DNA of 64,000 bases, from NCBI GenBank assembly GCA_023421395.1, contig JAEZTL010000021.1:1-64000 (forward strand). Direction: 5' to 3'. The notes below the pieces were generated by a model, which made no database searches, was not told where the DNA came from, and saw only the letters and a program-made list of their open reading frames with translations. This DNA is from Bacillota bacterium. GTDB taxonomy: Bacteria; Bacillota; Clostridia; Christensenellales; Aristaeellaceae. Below are positions 43,003-51,685 of this stretch, in pieces; the stretch's first letter is position 1, and every line of letters begins with the position of its first letter. A program made the translations under genes and the position numbers.

Positions 43003-44400
43003 TTACGCCCTGCGCACTTTGGGGCCCGCGGGGGTATCCTCGATCACGTAGCCCTTAGCCAGAACCTCGCCGCGGATGCGATCCGCGTCGGCGAAGCGCT
43101 TTTCCTTTTTCGCAGCGTGGCGCGCCTCCACCAGTGCCCTGACGTCCTCCGGCGTGGTGTCGAGCGGCTTCGTCAGGAGGCCCAATACGCCGGTCATTAT
43201 GTTCAGCGCGCCGAGGCTCGCCCGGATCGCCGCCTTCGACGGCGTTCCGGCGGAGAGGGTGACGTTCATGTCCCGCGCCCAGTCAAAGATCACGCCCAGC
43301 GCGTCGGCGGTGTTGAGGTCATCGTCCATCGCCTCGTCAAAGCGTGTGACAGCCTCCCAGCCGCGGGCGACGAAGGCTTCCTCCTCCGTCGTCCGCGGCC
43401 GTTCGGGCGCGGACTCCAAGAGAAAGAGCGCGTTATTTCGGGCGGTATAGAGCCGGTCCAGGGAGGCTTTGGCCTGCTCAATCAGATCCCGCGAGAAGTT
43501 GATGGGGCTTCTGTACTGGGCGCTGAGCATGAACATGCGCACCGCCTCCAGGTCGTACTCGGCGGCGATTTCGCGCACGGTGAAGAAGTTGCCCAGCGAT
43601 TTACTCATCTTGCGGTTATCCACATTGATGTGGCCGTTGTGCATCCAGTATTTTGCGAAGGGCTTTCCCGTGGCACCCTCCGACTGGGCGATCTCGTTTT
43701 CGTGGTGGGGGAAGATCAGGTCCACGCCGCCGCAATGAATATCGAAGGTTTCGCCCAGGTATTTCATGCTCATGGCAGAGCACTCGATGTGCCAGCCGGG
43801 CCTGCCCATGCCCCAGGGACTCTTCCAGGCCGGCTCGCCGGGCTTCTGCGCCTTCCAGAGCGCAAAGTCCATCGGGTTATGCTTGATGTCGTCCACTTCG
43901 ATGCGCGCGCCGGCCTCCCGATCTTCCAGGTTCTGCCCGGACAGCTTGCCATAGCCGGGGTAGCCTGCCGTGTCGAAGTACACGTCGCCCTGGGCCTCGT
44001 AGGCATAACCGTTTTTGATGAGCTTCTGAATGATCTTGATGATCTCGCCGACGTGGCGGGTGGCTCTGGGATGCACGTCCGCCCGCATCACGCCCAGCGC
44101 GTCCGCGTCTTTGAAGTATTCTTCAATGTAGCGGTCGGCGATCTCCTCGACGGTGGTATGCTCCTCCTCCGCGCGGCGGATCAGCTTATCGTCGATGTCG
44201 GTAAAGTTCTGGACGAAGGTCACCTTATAGCCCCTGTGCGTCAGGTATCGCCTGAGGGTATCAAAGATGATGAAAGGCCGCGCATTGCCGATGTGAAAGT
44301 AATTGTAGACCGTTGGACCGCAGGCATAAATGCGCACTTCGCCCTCGTGTACCGGCGTCAATTCTTCCTTTTGTCGGGTCATCGTGTTATAGATCTTCAT
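43003..44400 (-). CDS. cysS: Cysteinyl-tRNA synthetase (465 aa)
   Basis: Class I synthetase that charges tRNA-Cys. The N-terminal zinc/ATP region is YACGPTVYNYFHIGNARP with the HIGH-type motif HIGN; CSAMSMKYLG and FPHHENEIAQSEG follow, and the KMSKS loop is present as such (NRKMSKSLGNFFTVRE). Length is standard. The start overlaps the cysE stop by 14 nt. Expression is under the T-box leader upstream of cysE. Confidence 0.97.
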   Translation of the reverse strand: MKIYNTMTRQKEELTPVHEGEVRIYACGPTVYNYFHIGNARPFIIFDTLRRYLTHRGYKVTFVQNFTDIDDKLIRRAEEEHTTVEEIADRYIEEYFKDADALGVMRADVHPRATRHVGEIIKIIQKLIKNGYAYEAQGDVYFDTAGYPGYGKLSGQNLEDREAGARIEVDDIKHNPMDFALWKAQKPGEPAWKSPWGMGRPGWHIECSAMSMKYLGETFDIHCGGVDLIFPHHENEIAQSEGATGKPFAKYWMHNGHINVDNRKMSKSLGNFFTVREIAAEYDLEAVRMFMLSAQYRSPINFSRDLIEQAKASLDRLYTARNNALFLLESAPERPRTTEEEAFVARGWEAVTRFDEAMDDDLNTADALGVIFDWARDMNVTLSAGTPSKAAIRASLGALNIMTGVLGLLTKPLDTTPEDVRALVEARHAAKKEKRFADADRIRGEVLAKGYVIEDTPAGPKVRRA

Positions 44401-45106
44401 TTTTAATCTCCTCCTTGGGCACCAAAAGGCAATTGGGCAGGTTGAAGTCCTGGCACTGGTCGCAGGCGATACCCTGCACCTTGTGCTCCATGCACTTTTC
44501 CAGCTGCATCAGGCGGGACGTCATCTCCTCGATGCGCTCCTTGATGGGGTCGGGCAGGTGGATCTGGTCGAGGTCGATGCCGATCCGCTCGCCCGCCTGC
44601 CGGACCACGCGGCCCGGGTTGCCGACCACCGTGGAATAGGGCGGGACTTCCTTTAATACCACCGCGCTGGCGCCGATCTTGGCGCCGTCGCCCACCTCGA
44701 AGGGCCCCAGCACCTTTGCGCCCGCGCCGATCACCACGTTGTTGCCGATGGTGGGATGGCGCTTGCCCACGTCCTTGCCAGTGCCGCCCAGCGTCACGTC
44801 CTGATAGAGCGTTACGTTATCGCCAATCTCGGCCGTCTCGCCGATCACCACGCCCATGCCGTGGTCGATGAAGAGGCCCTTGCCGATTTTCGCGCCGGGG
44901 TGGATTTCGATGCCGGTGAGCCTGCGCGTGCGCTGGGATACCAGCCGGGCCAGCAGCTTCATGTTGTGCGTCCACAGCCAGTGGGCGCGGCGGTGCCTGC
45001 GCACCGCGCGGAAGCTGGGGTAACACAATACGACCTCCAGCGCGCTTCGCGCCGCGGGATCGCGGGATAAAATGGCGCGCACATCCTCGTGCCATCTGGA
45101 AAACAT
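44387..45106 (-). CDS. cysE: Serine O-acetyltransferase (239 aa)
   Basis: Makes O-acetylserine for cysteine synthesis. A short helical N-terminus is followed by left-handed beta-helix hexapeptide repeats (GIEIHPGAKIGKGLFIDHG, GVVIGETAEIGDNVTLYQDV, RHPTIGNNVVIGAGAKVLG). It has an unusual C-terminal tail with Cys residues (CMEHKVQGIACDQCQDFNLPNC split by a Gly), which may bind metal. The ATG at 45106 has GGGAGG 7 nt upstream; an ATG at 45121 overlaps that site. First gene of the cysE-cysS pair. Confidence 0.95.
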   Translation of the reverse strand: MFSRWHEDVRAILSRDPAARSALEVVLCYPSFRAVRRHRRAHWLWTHNMKLLARLVSQRTRRLTGIEIHPGAKIGKGLFIDHGMGVVIGETAEIGDNVTLYQDVTLGGTGKDVGKRHPTIGNNVVIGAGAKVLGPFEVGDGAKIGASAVVLKEVPPYSTVVGNPGRVVRQAGERIGIDLDQIHLPDPIKERIEEMTSRLMQLEKCMEHKVQGIACDQCQDFNLPNCLLVPKEEIKNEDL

Positions 45107-45121
45107 GACGATACCTCCCAT

Positions 45122-45359
45122 TCAGGTATAGAAAAGCGCCTCCGTATCCGACAGAGGCGCTTTCGCGCGGTTCCACTCTGCTTCAGACTGCCCGGAGGCA
45201 TTCTGCGCTTAAAACGCTGTAACGGGCGCACCCGGCGCGCTTTGGTCTCGCGCAAGCTCACGGATGCACTTCGGCGGCCTCGCGCAGGGGCGGCTTTCAG
45301 CCGGGGACCGCCCGTCTCTGTTGCGTCCGGGTTGCCTACTCTTTCCGGTCATTGCAGGT
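45122..45359 (-). promoter_or_regulatory. T-box leader for cysE-cysS
   Basis: On the minus strand the T-box core AGAGTGGAACCGCG lies at 45166-45179 and is followed by a terminator stem (AAAGCGCCTC at 45133-45142 with GAGGCGCTTT at 45154-45163, then TTTTC on the minus strand). The upstream stem I region includes GAAGTGCATC, where TGC (45266-45268) is the likely Cys specifier codon. Uncharged tRNA-Cys would prevent termination. Confidence 0.92.
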
Positions 45360-45365
45360 ATTGCC

Positions 45366-45394
45366 ATTATAACGGCTTTCTGGCCATTCGTCAA
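45366..45394 (-). promoter_or_regulatory. Promoter of the cysE-cysS T-box transcript
   Basis: Minus-strand TTGACG (45389-45394) and TATAAT (45366-45371) with a 17-bp spacer. Confidence 0.85.
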
Positions 45395-45683
45395 CCGGCA
45401 AATGCGCTTGGTGACAGCACGCCGGAAGAACACAATCTCTCTGCGCGACATAATTTATGAAGAAAACATAATCAATTGTTGCAGCGCGATGCGAAACCTT
45501 TTACGCGTGGACAGAATGAGTGTGCCGCCCACTTATCCGGAAAAAGAGCGACAAATGGCGTGTACATTCGAGTTACCGCGTCGAAAGCAGGCGAAAATGC
45601 GGCGATATATTACATAAGTATTACGAAAAGTTGTAAAATGATTGCTTCGAAAAAATTTTTTCTCAATAGTTGGCAGGTTTTTC
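45395..45683. other. Intergenic AT-rich stretch
   Basis: Lies between the divergent T-box promoter and the NlpC/P60 gene promoter. No convincing gene or RNA was seen; plus-strand frames crossing it run antisense through the T-box. Confidence 0.4.
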
Positions 45684-45712
45684 TTGCAGAGGTGTCGTAT
45701 ATATGTTATACT
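45684..45712 (+). promoter_or_regulatory. Promoter of the cell-wall hydrolase gene
   Basis: TTGCAG (45684-45689), 17-bp spacer, TATACT (45707-45712), about 90 bp before the start codon. Confidence 0.7.
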
Positions 45713-45802
45713 CCTAGCAACGGTCTCGTACCGGATTGTGGAAAAAGTACGCCGCACGGGCGGCATCCCCGGGATTTTTCTTGAGCGGAGGGGGCAGGCG
45801 CG

Positions 45803-47530
45803 ATGCAAAAGGGCGGGAAGAGCATGCTGAGGGCGGCCGTTCTGACGGCGCTTCTATTGACTTTCCTCTTCTCACAGGCGACGGCCGCCACGCTGAAACT
45901 CGGCGCCAAGGACGCCGCCGTTTACGCCCTTCAGACGAACCTGCAGGATAAAGGCTACTTCAACGCAAAGGTCATTACCGAGAAATACACCACCGCGTTG
46001 CGAAAGGCCGTCGGCGTTTTTCAGATTGCCAACGACATCAAACCCAAGGCCGGCTACGGCGTCGCGGACGATGAAACCCAAATGCGGGCCGCTTCCCCCG
46101 ACGCCGTCACCTATCCCCAGTACGTTGAAAAGCTGACCGACGCGCAGCTTAAACCGGGCGGCAGCGGCGCGTATGTCAAAAAGGCGCAGACGAAGCTGAG
46201 GTCGCTTGGATACTACGGCGGCAAGATCGACAGCAAGTACCGCTCCACGACCATCAAGGCCGTGCAGGACTTCCAGACCGCCAACGACCTCTCCACTTCC
46301 GGCATCGCCGACGCCGAGACCCGCGCGGTGCTCTATTCTGCCGGCGCCAAATCCCGCGCCGTGTACGATGCGGAAAACTTCCTGACGCCGCTGAGCATCC
46401 GTTCAAAGAACACCACGCAGGTAACCCAACTGCAGCAGCGGCTGGCTGCCCTCGGGTACTATTGGGACGAGCCAACCGGTGTTTTCGACGCGCAGACCAA
46501 GTATTCTGTCAAGTTCTTTCAGGAAGCCAACGGCTTCTCCGCCAGCGGCACCGCCAGCCGTTCGGTCCGCGCGCTGGTCAACAAGGATACCGCCAAGTCC
46601 TTTGATCAATACGTCACCGATGCGATGAAGCGCCAGCAGCTGTCACCGGGCTGCAAGGGAGGCGTCCGGGTTGCGGTGCTGCAGCTGCAGCTGTCGGACA
46701 AGGAGCTGGCGGACGGCAAACGAGGCCTGGGCTATTATAAGGGCGCGATCACGGGCCTGTACTCCGGATCGGTCGCGACCGCCGTGCGCACCTTCCAGAT
46801 GTTCAACAACATGAATAGCAAGTATGTGACCGGCAAGGCCAATACCGCCACCCGGGAGAAATTGCTGGACGCCAACGCGATTTCCTACGAAACCGTGTGC
46901 GGCAGCAATACGCTGAAGTCAGGCTCCGGCGATTCGGACGCCGTCAAGCGCCTGCAGACCAAGCTCAAGGGACTGGGCTATTACACGGGCAGCGTGGACG
47001 GCGTCTATGACGGCGCGGTTGCCTCCGCGGTCAAGATGTTCCAGCGGTACAATGGCCTCTACCCAACCGGGATCGCCTACTCGAACACGCTGTCGGCCTT
47101 GGAAAGCGATTCGGTGGTGTCGTACACCAACGCCCATGTTGAAAAGTTCATTGAGATTGCAATGAGTAAATTGGGCAAAGATTATGTGTGGGGAACGCAG
47201 GGGCCCAATACCTTTGACTGCAGCGGCTTCACCTATTACTGCTTAAAGAGGATGGGCATCACGGTAAGTGCCGATTCTGAGGCACAGGGGAATAGGACAA
47301 AAGGGAAGCGCATTAACGAACTGTCCTTGCTAAAGCGCGGAGATTTGCTTTACTTTGACACACAGACGGATAAAGCGCCCGGCCATGCGGCAATTTATTT
47401 GGGCATCGTCAACGGGAAAAGGCGGTTTATTCACGCATCAAGTACCGAAAAATATCGGTGTGTGACAGTTTCTGACTTTTCTGATTGGTATAAAGATCGC
47501 TTCATGTGGGGAATCCGCATTTGGGAGTAG
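45803..47530 (+). CDS. Secreted NlpC/P60 cell-wall hydrolase with repeated peptidoglycan-binding domains (575 aa)
   Basis: A signal peptide (ends ATA before ATLKLG) is followed by about five peptidoglycan-binding type 1 repeats over residues 30-440, each built on a pattern like LQxxLxxLGYYxGxxDGxYxxxTxxAVxxFQ. The C-terminal NlpC/P60 domain (about 450-575) has the catalytic Cys in NTFDCSGFTYY, the His in PGHAAIYLG, and FIHAS as the third site. Such enzymes cleave stem-peptide bonds. The NlpC part is markedly lower in G+C than the binding repeats. It is the first gene of a plus-strand run that includes der and plsY. Confidence 0.9.
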   Translation: MQKGGKSMLRAAVLTALLLTFLFSQATAATLKLGAKDAAVYALQTNLQDKGYFNAKVITEKYTTALRKAVGVFQIANDIKPKAGYGVADDETQMRAASPDAVTYPQYVEKLTDAQLKPGGSGAYVKKAQTKLRSLGYYGGKIDSKYRSTTIKAVQDFQTANDLSTSGIADAETRAVLYSAGAKSRAVYDAENFLTPLSIRSKNTTQVTQLQQRLAALGYYWDEPTGVFDAQTKYSVKFFQEANGFSASGTASRSVRALVNKDTAKSFDQYVTDAMKRQQLSPGCKGGVRVAVLQLQLSDKELADGKRGLGYYKGAITGLYSGSVATAVRTFQMFNNMNSKYVTGKANTATREKLLDANAISYETVCGSNTLKSGSGDSDAVKRLQTKLKGLGYYTGSVDGVYDGAVASAVKMFQRYNGLYPTGIAYSNTLSALESDSVVSYTNAHVEKFIEIAMSKLGKDYVWGTQGPNTFDCSGFTYYCLKRMGITVSADSEAQGNRTKGKRINELSLLKRGDLLYFDTQTDKAPGHAAIYLGIVNGKRRFIHASSTEKYRCVTVSDFSDWYKDRFMWGIRIWE

Positions 47531-47536
47531 AACGCG

Positions 47537-48364
47537 ATGGACGATATTCGGGCGGCGCGAGGGGACTCGGGCCGCTCTTTTTGTAAACTTCCGGGGGAAC
47601 GGCTGGACGACCTGAATCGCGGCGGCCTCATGATCCTCCAGAAGGAGAAGGGTTTCCGCTTCGGCACCGACGCGGTGCTGCTGGCGGATTTTGCCGCGCC
47701 GAAACCATCCGACCGGGTGGCGGATCTGGGCGCGGGCGGCGGCATTCTGCCTATCCTGATGGCGGACGCAGCGCCGCGGGCGCGCTTTGACGCGGTGGAG
47801 TGGCAGACGGAACTCTGCGATATGGCCCAGCGCAGCGTGCTGGGCAACGGCCTTGAGGACCGGGTCTATGTGCATCCTCTGGACGTGCGGGACGCACCGC
47901 GGGTGCTGGGGTGCGCGGGACACTCGCTGGTGGTGTCCAACCCGCCCTACCATCCCCGGGGCACCGCGCCGGCAAGCCCCGATCCGGCCCACCATTTGGC
48001 GCGGCATGAAGGGGAGAGCACGCTGGAGGACTTCGCGGCCTGCGCCGCAAAACTCTTAAAAAATGGCGGCCGGGCGGCGTTCGTGTACCCCGCGCCCCGC
48101 GCCTTCGACCTGATGTGCGCGCTCCGGGCGCGGCGGCTCGAACCCAAGCGCGTACGGCTGGTGCTGGACAGGCCCGGCGCCAGGCCCAAGCTGATCCTGC
48201 TGGACGCCGTCAAGGGCGGCGGTGCGTGGCTGGACTGGCTGCCCCCGCTGACCCTCAGGGACGAGGCCGGCGAGCCCACGCGCGAATACCGGCGAATTTA
48301 TCGTCTGGCGCTTGACGAAAACGGTATAAAGCCCCATAATACAGTGGGAGCTGAATGCCAATGA
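47537..48364 (+). CDS. tRNA1(Val) A37 N6-methyltransferase-like protein (275 aa)
   Basis: S-adenosylmethionine-dependent methyltransferase of the TrmN6/YfiC group. GGLMILQKEKGFRFGTDAVL near the start is typical, then motif I VADLGAGGGILPILMA and the adenine-methylase motif SNPPYHP. It starts 6 nt after the hydrolase stop without a strong binding site, so coupling is likely. The stop overlaps the next gene by 10 nt. In Bacillota this family often sits near a GIY-YIG or RsmI gene; neither is here. Confidence 0.85.
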   Translation: MDDIRAARGDSGRSFCKLPGERLDDLNRGGLMILQKEKGFRFGTDAVLLADFAAPKPSDRVADLGAGGGILPILMADAAPRARFDAVEWQTELCDMAQRSVLGNGLEDRVYVHPLDVRDAPRVLGCAGHSLVVSNPPYHPRGTAPASPDPAHHLARHEGESTLEDFAACAAKLLKNGGRAAFVYPAPRAFDLMCALRARRLEPKRVRLVLDRPGARPKLILLDAVKGGGAWLDWLPPLTLRDEAGEPTREYRRIYRLALDENGIKPHNTVGAECQ

Positions 48365-49662
48365 GTCACCGGATTGAGCGGGTTGAACCGGGCAGCCTGG
48401 CCGAGCGGCTGGGCCTTCTGACCGGGGACCGGCTGATCTCCATCGACGGACAGAGCGTGATCGATTTTGTGGACTATCAGGCGCTGTGCTGCGCCGGAAA
48501 ACTGCGCCTTGTGGTTGAGCGCGACGGGAAGCGGATCGAGTTTGCGGTCAAAAAGGACGAGTATGAGCCGCTGGGGCTGGAGTTTCACGGCCAGCTGATG
48601 GGCGGCCCCCGCAACTGCTGCAACCATTGCGCCTTCTGCTTTGTGGATCAGCTGCCGTCGGGCGCGCGGCCCACGCTGCACGTTAAGGACGACGATTGGC
48701 GGCTGTCGCTTTTGATGGGCAATTTCGTGACGCTGACCAACGTCGGTGACCGGGAGCTTGACAGGATCATCGCCAGGCGCGCGTCGCCGCTGTACATCTC
48801 GGTGCATGCCACCGATCCGCTTCTCAGGGCGCGGCTGATGGGTACGCCCCGCGCGGCGGCGATCGATCGCCAACTGGATCGCCTGGCAAGGGGCGGCATC
48901 CGCTTCCACACGCAGGCGGTCATCTGTCCCGGGCTCAACGACGGCGAAGCGCTGGAGCGGACCATATCGGATCTGGCCGCCATGTACCCCAGCGCACGCT
49001 CGCTGGCGCTGGTGCCGGTGGGGCTGACGGCGCACCGGGACGGCCTCAAGGACCTCGCGCCCTTTGACGCTGAAAGCGCGCGGCAGCTGCTCGACCAGGT
49101 GAACGCGTGGCGCGGCCGGCTGAAGGAGCGCCTGGGTACCGGCTTTGTGCAGGCTGCGGACGAGTTCTACCTCATGGCGGGCCGCCCTTTTCCCCAGGAG
49201 AGCGAGTACGAGGGCTATCCGCAGATCGAAAACGGCGTGGGCATGTGCCGCCTGCTGGAACGGGAGTTCGACGAAGCCTACCGTGCGGCGGATCAAGCAG
49301 CCCGGCCCGCAAGGGTCGCCATCGCCTGCGGCGTTTCGGTGGCGCCCTTTCTGGAAAAACTGGTTCGGGAGCATCCGCTTGCGGGCGTGGAAATCGCGGT
49401 GATTCCGGTGACGAACGGCTACTTCGGGCCGACGGTCACCGTGTCCGGGCTTTTGACTGGCGGCGATCTGATCCGAAGCCTGAAAGGCGTGACGGCAGAC
49501 CGGGTGCTGATCACCGAATGCATGCTGCGGGAGGGCGACGACGTGTTCCTGGATGGCATGGTGTTGAACGAAGTTAAAAAAGCGCTGGGCATCAATATCC
49601 TGCCGGTGGGCAGGCGTGGAGACCAGCTTTTGGACGCGCTCGCGGGCGCGGTCGCCGGGTAG
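48355..49662 (+). CDS. DUF512 radical SAM protein with PDZ domain (435 aa)
   Basis: An N-terminal PDZ-like segment (EPGSLAERLGLLTGDRLISI), a radical SAM region with cysteine cluster CCNHCAFCFVDQLP near residue 87, and the C-terminal DUF512 part (TGFVQAADEFYLMAGRP, PQIENGVGMCRLLEREF). Members are widespread in Clostridia beside der and have no proven reaction. Two start codons, 48355 and 48361, are possible; GGAG favours the first. The gene sits between the methyltransferase and der. Confidence 0.88.
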   Translation: MPMSHRIERVEPGSLAERLGLLTGDRLISIDGQSVIDFVDYQALCCAGKLRLVVERDGKRIEFAVKKDEYEPLGLEFHGQLMGGPRNCCNHCAFCFVDQLPSGARPTLHVKDDDWRLSLLMGNFVTLTNVGDRELDRIIARRASPLYISVHATDPLLRARLMGTPRAAAIDRQLDRLARGGIRFHTQAVICPGLNDGEALERTISDLAAMYPSARSLALVPVGLTAHRDGLKDLAPFDAESARQLLDQVNAWRGRLKERLGTGFVQAADEFYLMAGRPFPQESEYEGYPQIENGVGMCRLLEREFDEAYRAADQAARPARVAIACGVSVAPFLEKLVREHPLAGVEIAVIPVTNGYFGPTVTVSGLLTGGDLIRSLKGVTADRVLITECMLREGDDVFLDGMVLNEVKKALGINILPVGRRGDQLLDALAGAVAG

Positions 49663-49678
49663 ACGGCGGGGAGGAACC

Positions 49679-51004
49679 ATGGCAAGACCGTTGGTGGCCA
49701 TCGTGGGCCGGCCCAATGTGGGCAAGTCCACCTTTTTCAACAAAATTGCGGGGCGGCGCATCGCCATCGTGGAGGACACGCCGGGCGTGACCCGCGACCG
49801 CGTGTATGCCGACTGCGAGTGGCAGGGCAGAAAATTCACGCTGATCGATACCGGTGGCATCGACCCCGGCTCCACCGACCCGCTGCTCCGGCAGATGCGG
49901 GATCAGGCGGAGATCGCCATCGACACGGCGGACGCGATCCTGTTTTTTGTGGACGGGCGGCAGGGCCTGACGCCGGACGACGCGAGCGTGGCCGACATGC
50001 TGCGAAAGAGCAAAAAGCCGATTCTGGTCGTGGTCAACAAAATTGACAGCGTGGCCCAGGAGGGCCACGCCTATGAGTTTTACGCGCTGGGGCTGGGCGA
50101 CCCGATCGCGGTGTCGTCGGTCAACATGATGAATTTCGGCGACCTGCTGGAAGAGCTCATGAAGCTTCTGCCCGTTGAGGAGGGCGAGCCGCAGGAGGAT
50201 CATCCGGTGCACGTGGCGGTGGTGGGCAAGCCCAACGTGGGCAAGTCATCGCTGGTCAACCGGCTCCTGGGCCAGAAGCGCGTGATGGTGTCCGACATCG
50301 CGGGCACCACCCGGGACGCCATCGATACCCGCTTTGCCGATGAGGGCGAGGAGTACGTGCTCATCGACACCGCCGGCATCCGCAGAAAGCGCGCCATTGA
50401 GTATCAGTCGCTGGAGCGGTTTAGCGTGGTGCGCGCGCTGGCGGCCATCGACCGGTCCGACGTGGTGCTGATGCTGATCGACGCATCCGAGGGTGTCACC
50501 GAACAGGACACCAAAATCGCCGGTTACATCGACGAGCAGGGCAAGCCCGCCATTGTGCTGGTCAACAAGTGGGACACGGTCGAAAAGGACACCGGCACGC
50601 TGGAGGCGTATACGCGCGAGATCCGCGAGCAGCTCAAGTTCATGGACTATGCGCGCATCCTCTTCGTTTCGGTCCTGACGGGGCGGCGGGTCGACCGAGT
50701 CATGCCGATGGTGCGGGAGGTATATGCCCAGTCATCCAGGCGCATTACCACCGGCGTCCTCAACGATGTGCTGGCCGACGCGCAGACCGCGCTGGCGCCG
50801 CCGTCCATGTCCGGCCGCAGGCTGCGCATCTACTATGGTACGCAGCAGAGCGTGTGTCCGCCGACGTTCGTGCTGTTCGTCAACGACAAGACGCTGATGC
50901 ACTATTCGTATGAGCGGTACCTGCACAACCAGTTCCGCAAGGCCTTCGGCTTCGACGGCACGCCCATACGGTTCGTGCTGCGCGATAAACAGAAAGAGGA
51001 CTAG
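49679..51004 (+). CDS. der: Ribosome biogenesis GTPase Der (441 aa)
   Basis: Tandem GTPase needed for 50S assembly. The first G domain starts VAIVGRPNVGKSTFFNKIAG with DTPGVTRDR and DTGGI; the second has VAVVGKPNVGKSSLVNRLLG with DIAGTTRDAIDT and NKWDTVEK. The KH-like C-terminal domain is present. The ATG at 49679 is preceded by GGGGAGG. It follows the DUF512 gene and precedes plsY, the common clostridial order. Confidence 0.98.
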   Translation: MARPLVAIVGRPNVGKSTFFNKIAGRRIAIVEDTPGVTRDRVYADCEWQGRKFTLIDTGGIDPGSTDPLLRQMRDQAEIAIDTADAILFFVDGRQGLTPDDASVADMLRKSKKPILVVVNKIDSVAQEGHAYEFYALGLGDPIAVSSVNMMNFGDLLEELMKLLPVEEGEPQEDHPVHVAVVGKPNVGKSSLVNRLLGQKRVMVSDIAGTTRDAIDTRFADEGEEYVLIDTAGIRRKRAIEYQSLERFSVVRALAAIDRSDVVLMLIDASEGVTEQDTKIAGYIDEQGKPAIVLVNKWDTVEKDTGTLEAYTREIREQLKFMDYARILFVSVLTGRRVDRVMPMVREVYAQSSRRITTGVLNDVLADAQTALAPPSMSGRRLRIYYGTQQSVCPPTFVLFVNDKTLMHYSYERYLHNQFRKAFGFDGTPIRFVLRDKQKED

Positions 51005-51007
51005 CGG

Positions 51008-51637
51008 ATGATGATTGCGCTCAAATGGGTGATCGTGATTGTCGTTGGGTACCTGATGGGGAATTTTTCCTCGGGGATTACCTCCGGCATGGCGTTCGCC
51101 AAGACGGATATCCGACGGCACGGGAGCAAGTCCACCGGCGCGACCAACGTGCTGCGCACGCTGGGCTGGTTGCCCAGTGTCCTGACGCTGGCGGGCGACG
51201 CGCTGAAGGGCATTCTGGCTGCGCTCCTCGGCAAGTGGCTATTGGGGGAATACGGCGCCTATGCCGGCGGCCTCGCCGCGATCCTGGGCCATAACTGGCC
51301 GGTTTTTTACGGCTTCAAGGGCGGAAAGGGCATCGCCACCTCCTTCGGCGTGATCATGATCGTGGAGCCATGGTTCGGGTTGATTGTGCTGGCCTGCCAG
51401 TTTGTCGTGCTTCCGCTGACGGGGTACATGTCGGTGGCGTCGATGGCGTCGGCGGTATTTTATTCGGTTCTGACGCTTGCCTTTCGGTTCGGCAACTGGC
51501 CGGAGGTGGGTTTTGCGCTGGCGCTCACCGGTCTCGCGCTCTATACCCACCGGAAAAACATCGCGCGCCTTCGGCGCGGCGAGGAGCACAAGACCAGTTT
51601 TTCCGGCATGAAAAAGTTTAAAAAGCCCGGCGCGTGA
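51008..51637 (+). CDS. plsY: Acyl-phosphate glycerol-3-phosphate acyltransferase PlsY (209 aa)
   Basis: Membrane enzyme that makes lysophosphatidate in phospholipid synthesis. Four or five helices plus the three family motifs: GNFSSGITSG near residue 18, GSKSTGATNVLRTLG near 39, and GGKGIATSFG near 106. The usual Asn of the GS-N-GATN motif is Thr here (GSKSTGATN), a mild deviation. It starts 3 nt after der. The gene may also be governed from the upstream promoter. Confidence 0.95.
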   Translation: MMIALKWVIVIVVGYLMGNFSSGITSGMAFAKTDIRRHGSKSTGATNVLRTLGWLPSVLTLAGDALKGILAALLGKWLLGEYGAYAGGLAAILGHNWPVFYGFKGGKGIATSFGVIMIVEPWFGLIVLACQFVVLPLTGYMSVASMASAVFYSVLTLAFRFGNWPEVGFALALTGLALYTHRKNIARLRRGEEHKTSFSGMKKFKKPGA

Positions 51638-51685
51638 TTCGAAGCCTGATATTCATTGCGTGAAACGCGCAAGGAGGAGGACTTT

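Noticed and set aside
45264..45617. A 117-codon plus-strand frame
   Set aside because: It runs antisense through the T-box leader and its promoter.
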